Of a stretch of DNA of 64,000 nucleotides, positions 1 to 10,275 are shown piece by piece; the stretch's first letter is position 1, and every line of letters begins with the position of its first letter. This stretch comes from Thereva unica (lineage: Eukaryota > Arthropoda > Insecta > Diptera > Therevidae). The notes under the pieces are model-generated. The model saw only the letters and a program-made list of their open reading frames with translations, was not told where the DNA came from and made no database searches. Where the stretch lies: contig OX465281.1 of the NCBI GenBank assembly GCA_949987705.1, forward strand, positions 138,060,876 to 138,124,875, written 5' to 3'. The position numbers and the translations under genes were made by a program.

Positions 1-650
1 GGTTAATTGTTTCTTTGGCATATTTTTTTTTGTATTTGAAAAATCTTCCGAGTAATATGCAAATTATTTGGAGTCTATATAGACAACTGAAATTTCTCAG
101 TTAAAACTGCTTCAAAAGATGTACGATTAAGCTTTCTAAACTTCGGGTATCTGAAGTCTGCGGCATCAGTGCAAGAGTAACTATTAAGACCCTTCAATCA
201 AACGATTGTAATAGTCCGGGAGGCAGCGTCATATTTTATGACCTCATTTCTACAAAGCTAATATTTATTATACTTAATTTTCATACACTGCTAATTAGAA
301 AAGCGCTGGGTTTAATAATAACAAATTATCGATTATGTAAAAAAACAGTATATCCATACCTTATACCTACAAGGCAGAAACTTGTGAATAATGTCTGAGA
401 AAGGCTGAAAATGAAGCCTAGTGACAGTCTACCATCTTGTGAGCGCTGGTATCAAGTGTCTACCACCCACGCAAAATGTGGTAAAAATTACCTCGATTAT
501 CTCATTCCTACAAGGCTCAATTTTTTTTTATAAAATAAAGTAACTTGTAAAACAACAAAAAATGAGTCTGCCGCTTATCGAACTCTGGTAAAGCCTCGGT
601 AGACTCTATGGCATGTACGCCGATATGCTAATATAATCTGAAAAGATTTT
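1..650 (+). mobile_element. 3' end of an EnSpm/CACTA-like DNA transposon (left copy)
   Basis: This stretch matches, in inverted orientation, the 3' part of the EnSpm-like element between 6.7 and 10.2 kb. Bases about 205-295 pair with about 9768-9860, and bases 301-640 pair with about 6720-7030. A short open stretch at 205-261 encodes the last 18 residues of the transposase (ending VREAASYFMTSFLQS, then TAA), closely matching the C-terminus encoded at 9802 on the minus strand. Downstream lie repeated short motifs such as GGTAGAC and AGCGCTGG, which recur in the other copy and look like subterminal repeats. Upstream of base 200 the reading frame is broken. The 3' limit near 640-650 is where similarity to the other copy stops. 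The family name rests on the fuller right copy. Confidence 0.6.
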
Positions 651-873
651 CACAAAATTCGGTGGAACCGTTTCCAAATCACGAACGTCGTGATTTTTAT
701 ACCTGCACGGTTCTACGCGAACCAAACACTACATCGACTTCTTTGAGGTACCCAAAAAAGAATATTAACGAAAAAATGCTCTGAAAAAAATTTCATAACA
801 TTCGGTCGGGCCTTTTTTTGTTTAAATGAACAAACTTTGGCTAAGTGTCAGAAAGACATTAAATTGATAAGGT

Positions 874-1341
874 TTGCTAATATCTAATAAACTCGATGGA
901 ATGAAAGGAGGTTCCATTTCAGGGCCATTTGTTTTTGTAGATACGTCAACGGTATTTGACGTCGAAGAGAAAAAACTGCAAGACCTTCCTTCCGAAATGC
1001 TGAACCCTATCAAACCTGAGACAAAAATGAGACTGATTGGCGTTATTGCTTTCCGAAATTCGAGACGATCACGAACTCAAATTGTGACAGAAGAAGAAAT
1101 GGGACTCTTTGTAGGACACTACACAGCTGTTGTGAAAAGGGGTCATCGATGGTACGAGTATTGCGATTGGAATTGTACGTGTTCTACAATGAGAACTACT
1201 TCCAAAATTGTTCCTCACCTTCTGATGTATTTCAACGACGATTTATTAGAATTTCTTAACCCTTTTTATTCTATTAATCTATTTTTCCAATTTAAAAGAA
1301 GCAGACATTTTTTCGTATTCATTTCAATCGTTTTTCTATAA
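874..1341 (+). pseudogene. Ubiquitin-specific protease (peptidase C19)-like C-terminal fragment
   Basis: The open frame of 155 residues contains a stretch that resembles the histidine box of C19 deubiquitinases: L-I-G-V-I-A-F, then G-H-Y-T-A-V-V-K-R-G...W-Y-E-Y-C-D and, after a short gap, P-H-L-L-M-Y-F (about residues 54-120). In this family the His of GHYTA is the catalytic base. The Cys box that carries the nucleophile is not visible upstream, so only the C-terminal half of the catalytic domain is present and the last 35 residues are unrelated hydrophobic sequence. It lies just inside the left EnSpm end and next to a hAT relic, so it is more likely transposon cargo or an element-encoded protease remnant than a host gene. 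Activity is not expected. An alternative is chance similarity, but the ordered motifs argue against that. Confidence 0.5.
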
Positions 1342-1344
1342 CAA

Positions 1345-1985
1345 ATGTTTTAATGAAACATTTAGTATTAATTTGAAATTGTTTTAGTTTGTTCTTGTTT
1401 ATACCCTCTATAATATTCAAACAATTTTTAGCCTTAGTTTAAACACGATTTTAAATGGAAATGTCCAATCATTGTCTCCTAATATCAATCATAATTATAA
1501 TATTTTGTTCCAAATATTTTGTCGTGTTTAAGAATATGTCGCTAAAAAAACAAAGAATCGAATTATAAAAAAGAGTTATTATTATTATAGTGATAATGTT
1601 TCGAAAACTTCATAAACGTATAAATATTAGAAATACCTTTGAACGTTGTTTTATTTTTATGCTAAAACTGGTCGTTTTTAATCTTTATTTCGTGTTTACA
1701 AAGTTTTCGGTCATTTAATTTATATGATGATTTCTTACTGATGAGATCTTGTTGGCTGTGCTGACTTGTCATAAAATTTTTTTTATTGATTATTATTTAT
1801 AAATAATTACAAATAAATCAAACAGTTAGGGCAGTAATAAATAAGCACTAAATGTTGTGCGAATAAATACCACTTTTTTATAATTTATTACCGATGTGTG
1901 TTAGCTTGCATACAAGCTAGCACAAACTTAGTTTTTTTTTAAAAATAAATGTTTTTAATTGTGGTAATAAATTAGCATTTATTGT
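1345..1985. other. AT-rich stretch without a recognisable gene
   Basis: This is AT-rich sequence with many short A and T runs. No open frame of interest and no paired terminal repeat were seen. It may hold the 3' end of the hAT relic on its right side. Confidence 0.4.
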
Positions 1986-1989
1986 TGTG

Positions 1990-3459
1990 CTAATTATTAC
2001 CATTTCATTTTTTGATTGTGCTGTATTGGCGGTGCTACCTTTATAGGTCTGCTTTTTATCACCAAGTGTACGGAAATGAGGGCCTGCCTGCATCATATTA
2101 CATATTGTGGTAACTTCACCGATGACTTTTTCTTTTTCAGTCAAGAAAGTCAGTCAGTCAGTCAGTGAGTCAAATTTTCTTTTCATTTCTGATTTTATAA
2201 CTTGAATTAATCCTGTTATTATAATATCATCAGCAGCCAAAATAAGTTGTTCATCCAAACTATTTGTCAATATGTATATGATGGGAATAACTATCGAAAT
2301 CAAAGCATGTGAGTCACTTAAGTTCCGATTAGCTTCTTCGAATGGTTGTAAAATAGTTACACACCGCTCCATACATTTCCATTCATCAGGTGAGAGATTT
2401 TGGATGGTGTGGCTGTTGCTTCAAAAATCTCTCGTACATGTGATACGTACTGTTCCATCTCGTGGGACAGTCTTTCATTATAGTTAAAGGAAGTTTGTCT
2501 GGATTTAGTCGCTTCTGGATTCTGGCTAATTCATTTTGAGCTATGGTCGAATGATTAAAGTGACCAGCTATTTTGTTGCATTTCCGAGTCATATCTACTA
2601 AAAACTCCTGTGAATTTAGTCCAGCTCGCACCGCTATTTGCAACTTATGGGCAGTGCAGTCCACATCTGGAAACCCTGCCACAGACATAGCACGTTTCAT
2701 GATGGAACCTTCGTCTCTCACCATACAATGTACATTCTCCTTTCTTATATTCCATTTTTTCATCAATCTGTCGAACATCCTTGCAATAATATCCCCAGTG
2801 TGGCTACCTTCGCCAAACTCTTCACATTTTAATATAATAAACTGACGATCAAAACTGTCGGTTATACCATGGCAAGTTAAGCTAAGCAGTGACACGTTGA
2901 CACTAGGATCTGTCCATATACATATCCGTTGTAAAAGACATAAATTTTAATTCGGATACTAGAAGTTTTATTTTCTTGAAAACTTTATCCTACAACTGAT
3001 GACAAACATGGTCCGAAAAAAAGTGCGTCCTTTTAAATTATACTGTGGTACAATAGCCTGCAACAATCTCCGAAAGCCAATACCCTCGACGAAATTAAAT
3101 GACAGATCCTGCAGGGCTATCATTTCACTAATTTTGAAGTCAATTTTTTGAGACATTGGGTGCTGTGCGTCCCATTGCTTATTTTTAATTAGAGACTCCT
3201 CTATTGAAAGTTGTTTTTTTACATCTTGTTTTGGTGTTGAATGTGTTGATGCATTTTCTGATTTTGCCGCTTGATTTTGTTCTTTAGCATGTAACAATTC
3301 TTCAAACTTTGCTGCGTGGACGGATTTCAAATGATTTCGTAATCCAGTAGTTGCACGACCGGAACGTGAATACGCTTTTTCACAAATTTTACATTTAGCG
3401 TGTTCTTTGTCGATCACATCGAAAAATTTCCAAATCTCACTTTTTTTAAGTGACGCCAT
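1990..3459 (-). pseudogene. hAT-family transposase with BED zinc finger, broken
   Basis: The N-terminal frame (3459 to 2968) starts MASLKK and has a BED zinc finger in residues 9-48: W10, F12, C23, C26, then a GLRNHL turn, H43 and H48. The next frame (about 2895 to 2386) carries the RNase-H-like core of hAT transposases, with a typical VRDEGSIMKRAM segment, a TAHKLQ segment and the family hallmark PTRWNSTYHMYERF. A third frame (2372 to 2154) continues with a PFEEANRNLSDS-type segment. These belong to one ancestral protein, related to ZBED/hAT transposases, which cuts and joins DNA in the nucleus. At least two frameshifts break it, near 2930 and 2380, and the C-terminal hATC dimerisation domain is not recognisable. 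A short AGTC microsatellite sits at about 2148-2168. It is a dead relic. Confidence 0.8.
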
Positions 3460-3724
3460 AGTAAATGTAAATCTTTCTAATCTTAACTTATTACAAACTC
3501 ACAAACAAATCTAAATTACGATGAATCTAAAAATGCAATGCTTATACTAAGGGTATTCATTTCACTTTTCAAATTTTTGTAGTTTTGTAGTTTCGTAGTT
3601 TCGTAGTTCGATTGACATGAACGACTACATGAATATTTTTCGTAGTTCATTCTTTCCATATTTCGAATTATTGCAAGTGTCATTTTTAAGTTGAGATGAT
3701 TTGAAGTGGTTGTTTTTTGAGAAA

Positions 3725-5013
3725 ATGCCCAGAAAAAGTGAAAAGCAAAAATTATTGGAAGCATTAATCGATAATGCTATTCTCAATGTTGTGGAATTGG
3801 AAGAGTCTGGTAGATTATAATTTATTTTTCTACTTTTCTTGTAAGATAGTTAAAATTCATTGCAGCTTGCAATAAGAAGGAGGATGAAGTATTGAACAAT
3901 TTTTTTATGGACTATTTGATCTGTTTATCTTTTCGGTTTGGAGTTCCTTTTCAGTATGGATCTGTGGCAAAAAGTCGGAGTATTATTTGCGAAGTCTTAC
4001 CAAATTTAGATGAAAACAGGTTTCGTGAAATAGTGAGAATGAATTGCAATACCTTTGACATACTTGTAAATCTAATCAAAGAAAACGATGTATTTAACGG
4101 ACCTAACTCATGGAAACAATTTCCCGTTGAAATTCAAACTGTAATTGTTTTGTATCGCCTGGGATGATATGGAGAAGGTTCATCTATTGGTAAAGTAGCA
4201 AAACTATTTGGCATTGGCGACGGGGGGACTAACTTAACAAAAAGAATATTTAAAGCCATTTGTGCTTTAAGTAAAAAATATTTATATTGGCCAGACGTGA
4301 ACGAGCGTAAGAAAATCATAACAATGACATACGATGAACTTCCTTACTGTATTGGATATGTGGATGGCAGTGAAATCCGCCTTGCAGAAAAACCGACAAT
4401 TGACCCCGAAGCTTATTTCTCAAGAAAACACCAATATTCTTTGAAAGTGCAGGCGGTTTGTGATCATAATAACATTATTAGACACGCAGTAATTGGTTAT
4501 CCAGGAAGCGTTCACGATAACAGACTTTATAACAACTGTGCTCTATATACAAATGCAACACAGTTCTTCTCTAGTAGTGAATGGATAGCAGCTGACAAAG
4601 CATATAAGTTATCTACGACTGTAGTAACACCATATCGTACGTCTTCCACTGAAGGAACTTCTGCTGAAAGGAAAAATTTTAATTACCATTTAACCAAGTA
4701 TCGTGTGCGGATAGAGAATTGTTTTGGGTCATTGAAAGAAAGATTTCCAAGTTTGAAGGAATTAAAAGTAAGAGTTGGGGACGATAAAAACAATAAATTT
4801 GCTTGCCAATGGATATTGGCTTGTTGCATTTTAAACAATTTCATAAAACTGGTTGGTTCAGACCAAGAGTTTAATGTTCCAGAATGTTTTGAAGAAAGTA
4901 ATGCTGAAAATAATGATTGCGAAAATGGCGACTTAATCGAAGATTTTGAAGTAAACCGAGAAGCTGAGAATAAAAGAAGAGCAATTTTGGAAATTTTAAA
5001 AGATAGAAATTAA
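3725..5013 (+). pseudogene. Harbinger transposase (DDE_Tnp_4), one intron, one in-frame stop
   Basis: A short first exon starts at the ATG at 3725 and ends at 3809; a 56-base GT-AG intron (3810-3865) follows, and the second exon stays in frame to the stop at 5013. The only lesion is a TGA at 4165-4167, after which the same frame continues. The catalytic triad of the DDE_Tnp_4 family is visible: D in GYVDGSEI, D in AADKAYKL, and E in RIENCFGSLKERF. PGSVHDNRLY, the usual second conserved block, is also intact, and the tail is acidic. Length, about 400 residues when the stop is read through, fits active Harbinger transposases. The protein acts in the nucleus on the element ends together with the Myb/SANT partner encoded on the opposite strand. 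With the stop, it should give only a non-catalytic N-terminal piece. Confidence 0.85.
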
Positions 5014-5095
5014 TGCTTTTAATATATTTTTCTGTATAATAATAAAAAAATCTGACTTATAAAGTTATTCTAATATATTTTAATTATCATTACAT

Positions 5096-6347
5096 TTATA
5101 TTTCAATTGTAATTCTAATTTTCTCATATTCCTTTTCCATTTCTAATTTTTTTAAATCATAATATGCCTTATGTTTTTCTCTTTCAAGTTCTAATTTTCC
5201 CTTTTCCACCTCTATTTTATCACGCTCCAAATCTAATTCTACACGAAACCTTTTTTCCTCAAATTCATTTTGAAATTCTAATCTTTTTTGTTCAATATTT
5301 GATCTTTCCTTTTCCACTATTAATTTTTCATCCTCAATTTTCATTTGATGTTCAAATTTAAGTTTTTCTAATTCGTTTCTTTTTTCTTGTATTATAGTTA
5401 GATACTGCAACGAAGAATTTGCAGGTCTTTTATATTTATTATTGTCCATTCGCTTCATCCTATTTTTATATTTGTCTACAGATTCTTTGCTTGGGATTTC
5501 TGTTTTGTCACTTGTTGCATTTGGAATGCTGTCTTCTGTAGCAGCCTCTCCAGCAGTATCCATGCTGCCACAGTCACCAATCGATGGCCCAAAACCTGCA
5601 GATAGATCATCAACAAATATGTCCGTATCTGGATCGAATAAAGTTTCAATTGAGACTTCGTTTGTTGTCTCGACCACTACCGGCAAATTCACATATTTCC
5701 TTTTGCCAAAGATGCTTTCCAGCAGATTGTAATAAGGACATATTTTGTCAATATATTCTTTCACGCTGTCTTCTTTCCCTTCTTCAAGAAGACCATTTCC
5801 AGTTTTTCCCCTCCATTCTTCCGCCTTCATAAATGCCTCCTTCATATTCCTAATTTTATTTTTTACTGGAATTATTCCTGCTTCAGCCAAGTCATACAGA
5901 CCATAATTATTAAATAATGTGCTGTAAAACTGTGAGGCCGTTGGTTTCTGAATTAAAACATAAAAAAGCTAATAAATTATCAGTAAAATTAAGTTATGTG
6001 TACTTCAAAATTTTCAGGATCATCTTTTAGCTTATCCACTATTGCCTCTAATAAAGCTAAGCTTTGTTGTTTTGTCCAACGATGTTGCGGTTTCTTGCGT
6101 TGCCTTGTCTGTTAAAAAAATGTATTTTGGGAATAAAAAAGCTAATAAATTATCAGTAAAATTAAGTTATGTGTACTTCAAATTTTTCAGGATCATCTTT
6201 TAGCTTATCCACTATTGCCTCTAATAAAGCTAAGCTTTGTTGTTTTGTCCAACGATGTTGCGGTTTCTTCCGTTGCCTTGTCTGTTAAAAAAACTCATAA
6301 ACACTTACTTTTTTAAACTCATTCAAATTCTTGGTTTCGCTAGCCAT
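5096..6347 (-). CDS. Myb/SANT-like accessory protein of the Harbinger element, spliced, with a duplicated exon
   Basis: Exon 1 runs 6347 to 6309 (ATG, 13 codons, then GTAAGT). The next exon, 105 bases in phase 0, encodes HRWTKQQSLALLEAIVDKL, the start of a Myb/SANT-like helix-turn-helix, and occurs twice: 6281-6177 and 6108-6004. Exon 3 (5947-5096) completes the DNA-binding domain (SQFYSTLFNNYGLYDLAEAG and IPVKNKIRNMKEAFMKAEEW), followed by a low-complexity linker and a highly charged Lys/Glu coiled coil over the last 120 residues. Harbinger Myb-like proteins bind the transposase and the element ends. The intron between exon 1 and the upstream exon copy would be only 27 bases, which is unusually short, so splicing to the second copy (a 200-base intron) may be used. 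All visible exons are open. Frame and phase support the model, but splicing is inferred. Confidence 0.7.
5961..6292 (-). repeat. 173-bp tandem duplication containing a Myb/SANT exon
   Basis: Two nearly identical copies, about 5961-6119 and 6134-6292, lie 173 bases apart. Each contains the same 105-base exon and flanking intron bases including a donor and an acceptor. Only a few substitutions separate them (for example AAATTTTC against AATTTTTC), so the duplication is recent relative to the element's decay. Confidence 0.9.
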
Positions 6348-7084
6348 CTTTTGAATACACAGCAATTAAATTCAATTAAATTATTCAAAACAGCTGACAA
6401 ATGTCAACATCAACTACGACAATTTAAAATTACGAAGCCGTTTTAGAAACTCAGTAGCTTCTTACTTCACACAAAATGTCGTAGTTAAAAAATATATGGA
6501 AATGAACGTACTTGGGATTTCATGTTTCCTACCATGATAACTAATACGTCCATAAGGTATTTCTTTCCCAGTCCGTCTACCGACGGCTTAGCTAGCTTCT
6601 ATTGAGAGTACACCAAGTATATTTAATATGTAATTATTAACTTTAACTGCTTGTACAAGTACTAAAAAAAATAACTTTGTAGAATAAATTTTAACATCGG
6701 TATGCACAATAATTCAAGCGAATTGTAGCAAATCGTCGTACATGCCATAGTGTCTACCGAGGCTTTACCAGCGCTCGATAAGCGGCAGACTCATGTTTTG
6801 TTGTTTTACAAGTTACTTTATTTTATAAAAAAAACTGAGCCTTGTAGGAATGAGGTAATCGAGGTAATTTTTACCACATTTTGCGTGGGTGGTATACCCT
6901 TGATACCAGCGCTCACAAGGTGGTAGACTATCACTAGGCTTCATTTTCAGCCTTTCTCAGACATTATAAGGTATTGATATACTGTTTTTTTACATAATCG
7001 ATAATTTGTTATTATTGAACCCAGCGCTAAAAGCTCGGTAGACTAGATATCTAGATATCTAGAATCCAATCAACTCTTAAACGA

Positions 7085-7756
7085 CAGACAGTATGGCTTT
7101 CGCCAAAAAAGATCCACTGGCGATCTTTTAGTCTGTCTCACAGAACAACTCAGCCGTAGTCTGCATGGAGCCGGTGAGTCTAGTCTGGTTGCTCTAGATA
7201 TCTCCAAGGCTTTTATAGAGTTTGGCACCCATCCCTGTTAGCTAAACTCAAAGCTATTGGAGTCGACTCACTTCTACAGAAGTGGATCGAGAATTTTCTT
7301 TCCGGCCGTTCAGTCAAAGTAGTATTGGATGGCGTCAAATCCGCATCCCAGCCGATCTCTGCGGGGGTCCCCCAGGGGTCAATCTTATCACCGGCCCTAT
7401 TTCTTATCTTTATAAATGACCTTCTTTCAATCCCCTCCAACCCACTTCTCAGCTTCGCTGACGACGGTACTCTACGGTACTCGTACAGCTTCGATACAGT
7501 CTGTGCCAGATCCTGTCTTGATGATCGCGAACTAATGTCCAACTCTATTAATAACGACATTGAACTCATTCTAGAGTGGGGAAAGAAGAATCGTGTTGAA
7601 TTCAACCCCGCCAAAACCAAGTACTGTCTTATCTCCAAAAAGAAGTTCAACACTTCTCCACCCTTGAAAGTGGATGAAGTTCAACTAATGGCCGAACCAT
7701 CCTTACACGTCTTAGGAGTGACAATAACTAAAGGTTTGCGTTGGAATGACCACATA
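7085..7756 (+). pseudogene. LINE reverse transcriptase, palm region, frameshifted
   Basis: The translated pieces show RT blocks in order: the finger segment with YGFRQKRSTGDL, block A (VALDISKAF) with its catalytic Asp, a frameshift close to 7215, then SGRSVKVVLDGVKS, block B (GVPQGSILSPALFLIFINDL), block C (SFADDGTL) and the thumb region (NPAKTKYCLISKK). The longest frame is 7325-7762. FADD in place of YADD is common in R1 and Jockey relatives and both Asp residues remain. The enzyme would copy the LINE RNA at a nicked target site in the nucleus. The frameshift and the MITE at 7757 inactivate it. Confidence 0.85.
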
Positions 7757-8648
7757 ACGTAAATGTATCTAATATCGACCACTTAAGGATGAGTACATTA
7801 ATTTATACGTAGGAAGGAAAACAAATTTTTTTTTAAACTTCATAGGCGTTGACCATATCTTGAAATGATTTTAAATAAACCTAAATAATTTGCAGGTTTA
7901 CACACGGCAATTTATTTCTTCGCAATTAACAATAAATTCGCAATTAACTAACTAACTACAATTTTCTCAAAAGTAGCAAACAATTTAGAACAGATCCTTC
8001 CTCTATAACAGATTAAGAATCGGAAAAAGCAAAGTGATGAAATATCATTACTGTTAATTCGGAGAAAAACATTTCTAAGTTTTACTTAGAAAAACGCATT
8101 TCAATTTCCAGTGTCGGAGTTTGGGAAAATGTAAAATATTTCGATTCTGCTAAGTTTCTATGGATCTAGCTCACCCGGTCGATATTAGGAGCACGTTCCC
8201 TGCACCGTGTGCCCTAATATCGTCCGGTGGTCGATATTAGGAGCAATGGTAAATTTTATGGTTCCTAATATCGACCACAATGTTTTCCAATTTTTTTTAT
8301 AGAAAATACTGACAAATGCGATAATAAATGGATTATTCACATTCCTAAAATATAACTTATTCAAAAAAAGTGATTACAATTACAATAAATCGCTTTAATT
8401 GTAAATAAATCTTATATTTCCCACGGCTTGATTTTAAGGTTTCCATCGATTGATTGGAGTAAAATCTAGCTTTCGACATGATTATTTTTTTTTTTTTTTA
8501 ATGGGAGACAAGTTATATATATTTTTTCTTGTAAACATAAGTTTAGCTATTAATCTAGCTATTTCAATTGTAAAAGTACATAATATAATTATTTTCTCCA
8601 TAGATATTCATTACATTGTAAAGTGGTCGATATTAAGTGCGTTTACGT
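7757..8648. mobile_element. 892-bp MITE with TA target duplication and internal copies of its ends
   Basis: The inverted ends match over 28 bases with four mismatches: left ACGTAAATGTATCTAATATC and right (reverse complement) ACGTAAACGCACTTAATATC, both followed by GACCACTT. TA flanks both sides (7755-7756 and 8649-8650), which fits a Tc1/mariner-type target. The LINE reading frame resumes on the far side. The core motif TAATATCGACCAC occurs again inside, in both orientations, between 8188 and 8277. No transposase is encoded. Confidence 0.85.
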
Positions 8649-8650
8649 TA

Positions 8651-9650
8651 TTCCAAATCGCCAAACAAGGATCCCAGTGTTTGGGATTTCTTAAGAGGTG
8701 CAAGTTCCTCCTCCAGCCATCGGCCCGTGCTATTATTTATAAATCCTACATTCGGCCTCTTCTCGAATATAACTCCCTCGTTTGGGGCGGCGCTCCAATA
8801 ACCACCTTGGCATGGTTAGATAAGGTCAAAAAAAGGCCCTTAAATTAATTGATGACGATACCGCTTTCTCCACCATCGACCCCTTGAGCCACCGTAGGAA
8901 TGTAGCAGCACTGACAAAATTTTATCGCTACTTATCACAGTGACTGTTCCTCCGAGCTAAACGCTCTCTTGCCTCCACGGCATTCTTATACCCGCAACAC
9001 CAGATTAACCCATTCGTCTCATTCCCTCCACCTGCAACTCCCCCTTTCACGCACTGAACAAGATATGAATTCGTTTGTAAATAGAACAACTCGACTGTGG
9101 AATAATCTCTCGCAGTCAGTACTTCCAAGCTCCTACAACATCCAACATTACGTTTACATGCTTACTTGAAGTATACTTGAAGTAGATTTCAAGTAACTAA
9201 ATATGCATGTAAACTCGTCCTGACTTCAAGTATACTTGAGTCAAGTAAATCACAAAAATTTGTTTGATTGACTTGAAAAAGCTCATGTAAACACTACTTG
9301 AATACTTGAAATTTTGCTTGTGTATTTTTTCTGTGGAACAACAAGAATATAAAAACTGTAGTGAATGTATACTTTTGATGCAATATTTTTAAAGTTATTT
9401 ATATTATAATTTGAAGATAGTTTCTGTTATAATATGAAAGGTCAAGTGTCAGTTCAAGAAAATTTCAAGACATTTTGAAGTCAAGTAAATGAACCGAAAA
9501 CGCAACTTGAGTTTCAAGTAAATGTCAAGTCAGGAACTCAAGTAAATCATGTAAACGTAATGCAAGAGTTCAAACGCAGGGTTCATCACCACCTTCTTCA
9601 ATACCCTCCCGTACCTTTATAACCCCTCCAACCTCCTCCCCGTACTAAGC
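8651..9650 (+). pseudogene. LINE reverse transcriptase C-terminal region, broken
   Basis: This continues the polymerase protein interrupted at 7757. Recognisable pieces are CLGFLKRCK and YKSYIRPLLEYNSLVWGGAP (to 8848), then LDDDTAFSTIDPLSHRRNVAALTKFYRY after a frameshift, then PPRHSYTRNTR and MNSFVNRTTRLWNNLSQSVLP (to 9148). Such RRN-LxxFYRY and RLWN-LP strings are common at the C-terminus of Jockey/R1/CR1-type LINE proteins. The 415-bp MITE at 9147 cuts the frame; the last residues (FKRRVHHHLLQYP in the frame after 9565) follow it. Confidence 0.7.
9147..9561. mobile_element. 415-bp MITE with ATTACGTTTACATG ends
   Basis: The left end ATTACGTTTACATG and right end CATGTAAACGTAAT are perfect inverted repeats. 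Inside, the motif ACTTGA/TCAAGT recurs many times in both orientations (for example GTATACTTGAAG and GACTTCAAGTATACTTGAG), giving a subterminal array. The insert separates two pieces of the LINE reading frame. The target duplication is too short or changed to call. It encodes nothing. Confidence 0.8.
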
Positions 9651-9801
9651 TTACTGCTAGACATTGCACTATGACGTGACAAATGACATGACGGACTAGT
9701 AGTACAAAAGGTGATTCCACCCCAAAGGGTGATAGCTTAGCACTGCCACATAAAAAAAGACTCACATTTCTAATTAGTGTGAAAATTAAGTAAAATAAAT
9801 A

Positions 9802-10222
9802 TTAGCTTTGAAGGAATGAGGTTATAAAATATAACGCTGCCTCCCGGACTGTAAATCTGAGTGCATGCAAAGACCCTTTCTTAACACCTTTCTTCTCGAT
9901 TTGTAAGAAGTTTTCATATTTAAATGCACTGAAATTCTCCAAAGGTCCATGGTTTAAAACATCGTCTGCGAAGTGGGATAAACAATGAAAATTAAAAGTG
10001 AGAAATTCTGCGCTGTACAGCTGCGGCATTTCGTTTAAAAACCTAATCAATACCTCGTGAGCGCATTTGTTATTATAGTTAAAAGAATTATAATTGCTAT
10101 ACTTAATTTCAGAAAATGTCTTATCTCTTGCGATCAAGAATAAATTTTAAAATAATGCACCTGTGTACAGAAGAAATGGGCGCAGTTCACTAGCTAAATT
10201 ACATAAGCCCCTAGGATGTCTA
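9802..10222 (-). pseudogene. EnSpm/CACTA-like transposase, C-terminal part
   Basis: On the minus strand the sequence reads RHPRGLCNLASELRPFLLYTG, a frameshift or stop near 10145, and then 111 residues including FLNEMPQLYSAEFLTFNFHC, LSHFADDVLNHGPLENFSAF and KYENFLQ. The pairs of blocks 'R-P-R-L...FLLYTG' and 'FN-HCL-H-ADDV...GPL-FSAF-FEN-LQ' are typical of the animal Tnp2/DUF4218-like EnSpm transposases. The end of the protein (VREAALYFITSFLQS) also occurs in the left copy. It is inactive because the middle of the protein is lost to a LINE insertion and deletions. Confidence 0.7.
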
Positions 10223-10275
10223 CAGAATTAATAATAATAATAACATTTATTGGTCGAGTACAAAGATTAAACATC

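Larger units (their letters stand above)
3546..6515. mobile_element. PIF/Harbinger element with both genes (transposase and Myb/SANT protein)
   Basis: The element carries a transposase gene on the plus strand (3725-5013) and a Myb/SANT-like gene on the minus strand (6347-5096), converging tail to tail about 80 bases apart. That two-gene arrangement is characteristic of Harbinger elements, where the Myb-like protein helps the transposase reach the nucleus and bind DNA. Candidate ends are an imperfect inverted pair: GGGTATTCATTTC at about 3549 and its weak reverse match around 6500-6513. Both flanks contain repeated GTAGTT motifs (3580-3650 and 6405-6490) that could be subterminal binding sites. 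The left end is preceded by TAA, a typical Harbinger target, but the matching right copy is not clear, so the exact ends are uncertain. Confidence 0.7.
7034..9765 (+). mobile_element. 5'-truncated non-LTR retrotransposon (Jockey/R1-like)
   Basis: Reverse transcriptase motifs begin near 7085 (QYGFRQKRSTGDLL, then LVALDISKAF) and continue through GVPQGSILSPALFLIFINDL and the catalytic FADDGTL, then after an interruption at 7757-8648 through the C-terminal region (SARAIIYKSYIRPLLEYNSLVWGG in pieces, LDKVKK, RLWNNL) to about 9600. The endonuclease is missing, as expected for 5' truncation. Two MITEs interrupt it: 7757-8648 and 9147-9561. The element sits in the 3' flank of the EnSpm-like transposon. 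The sequence after the last coding match, ending in ACATAAAAAAAGA near 9758, is the likely 3' tail. Confidence 0.75.
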
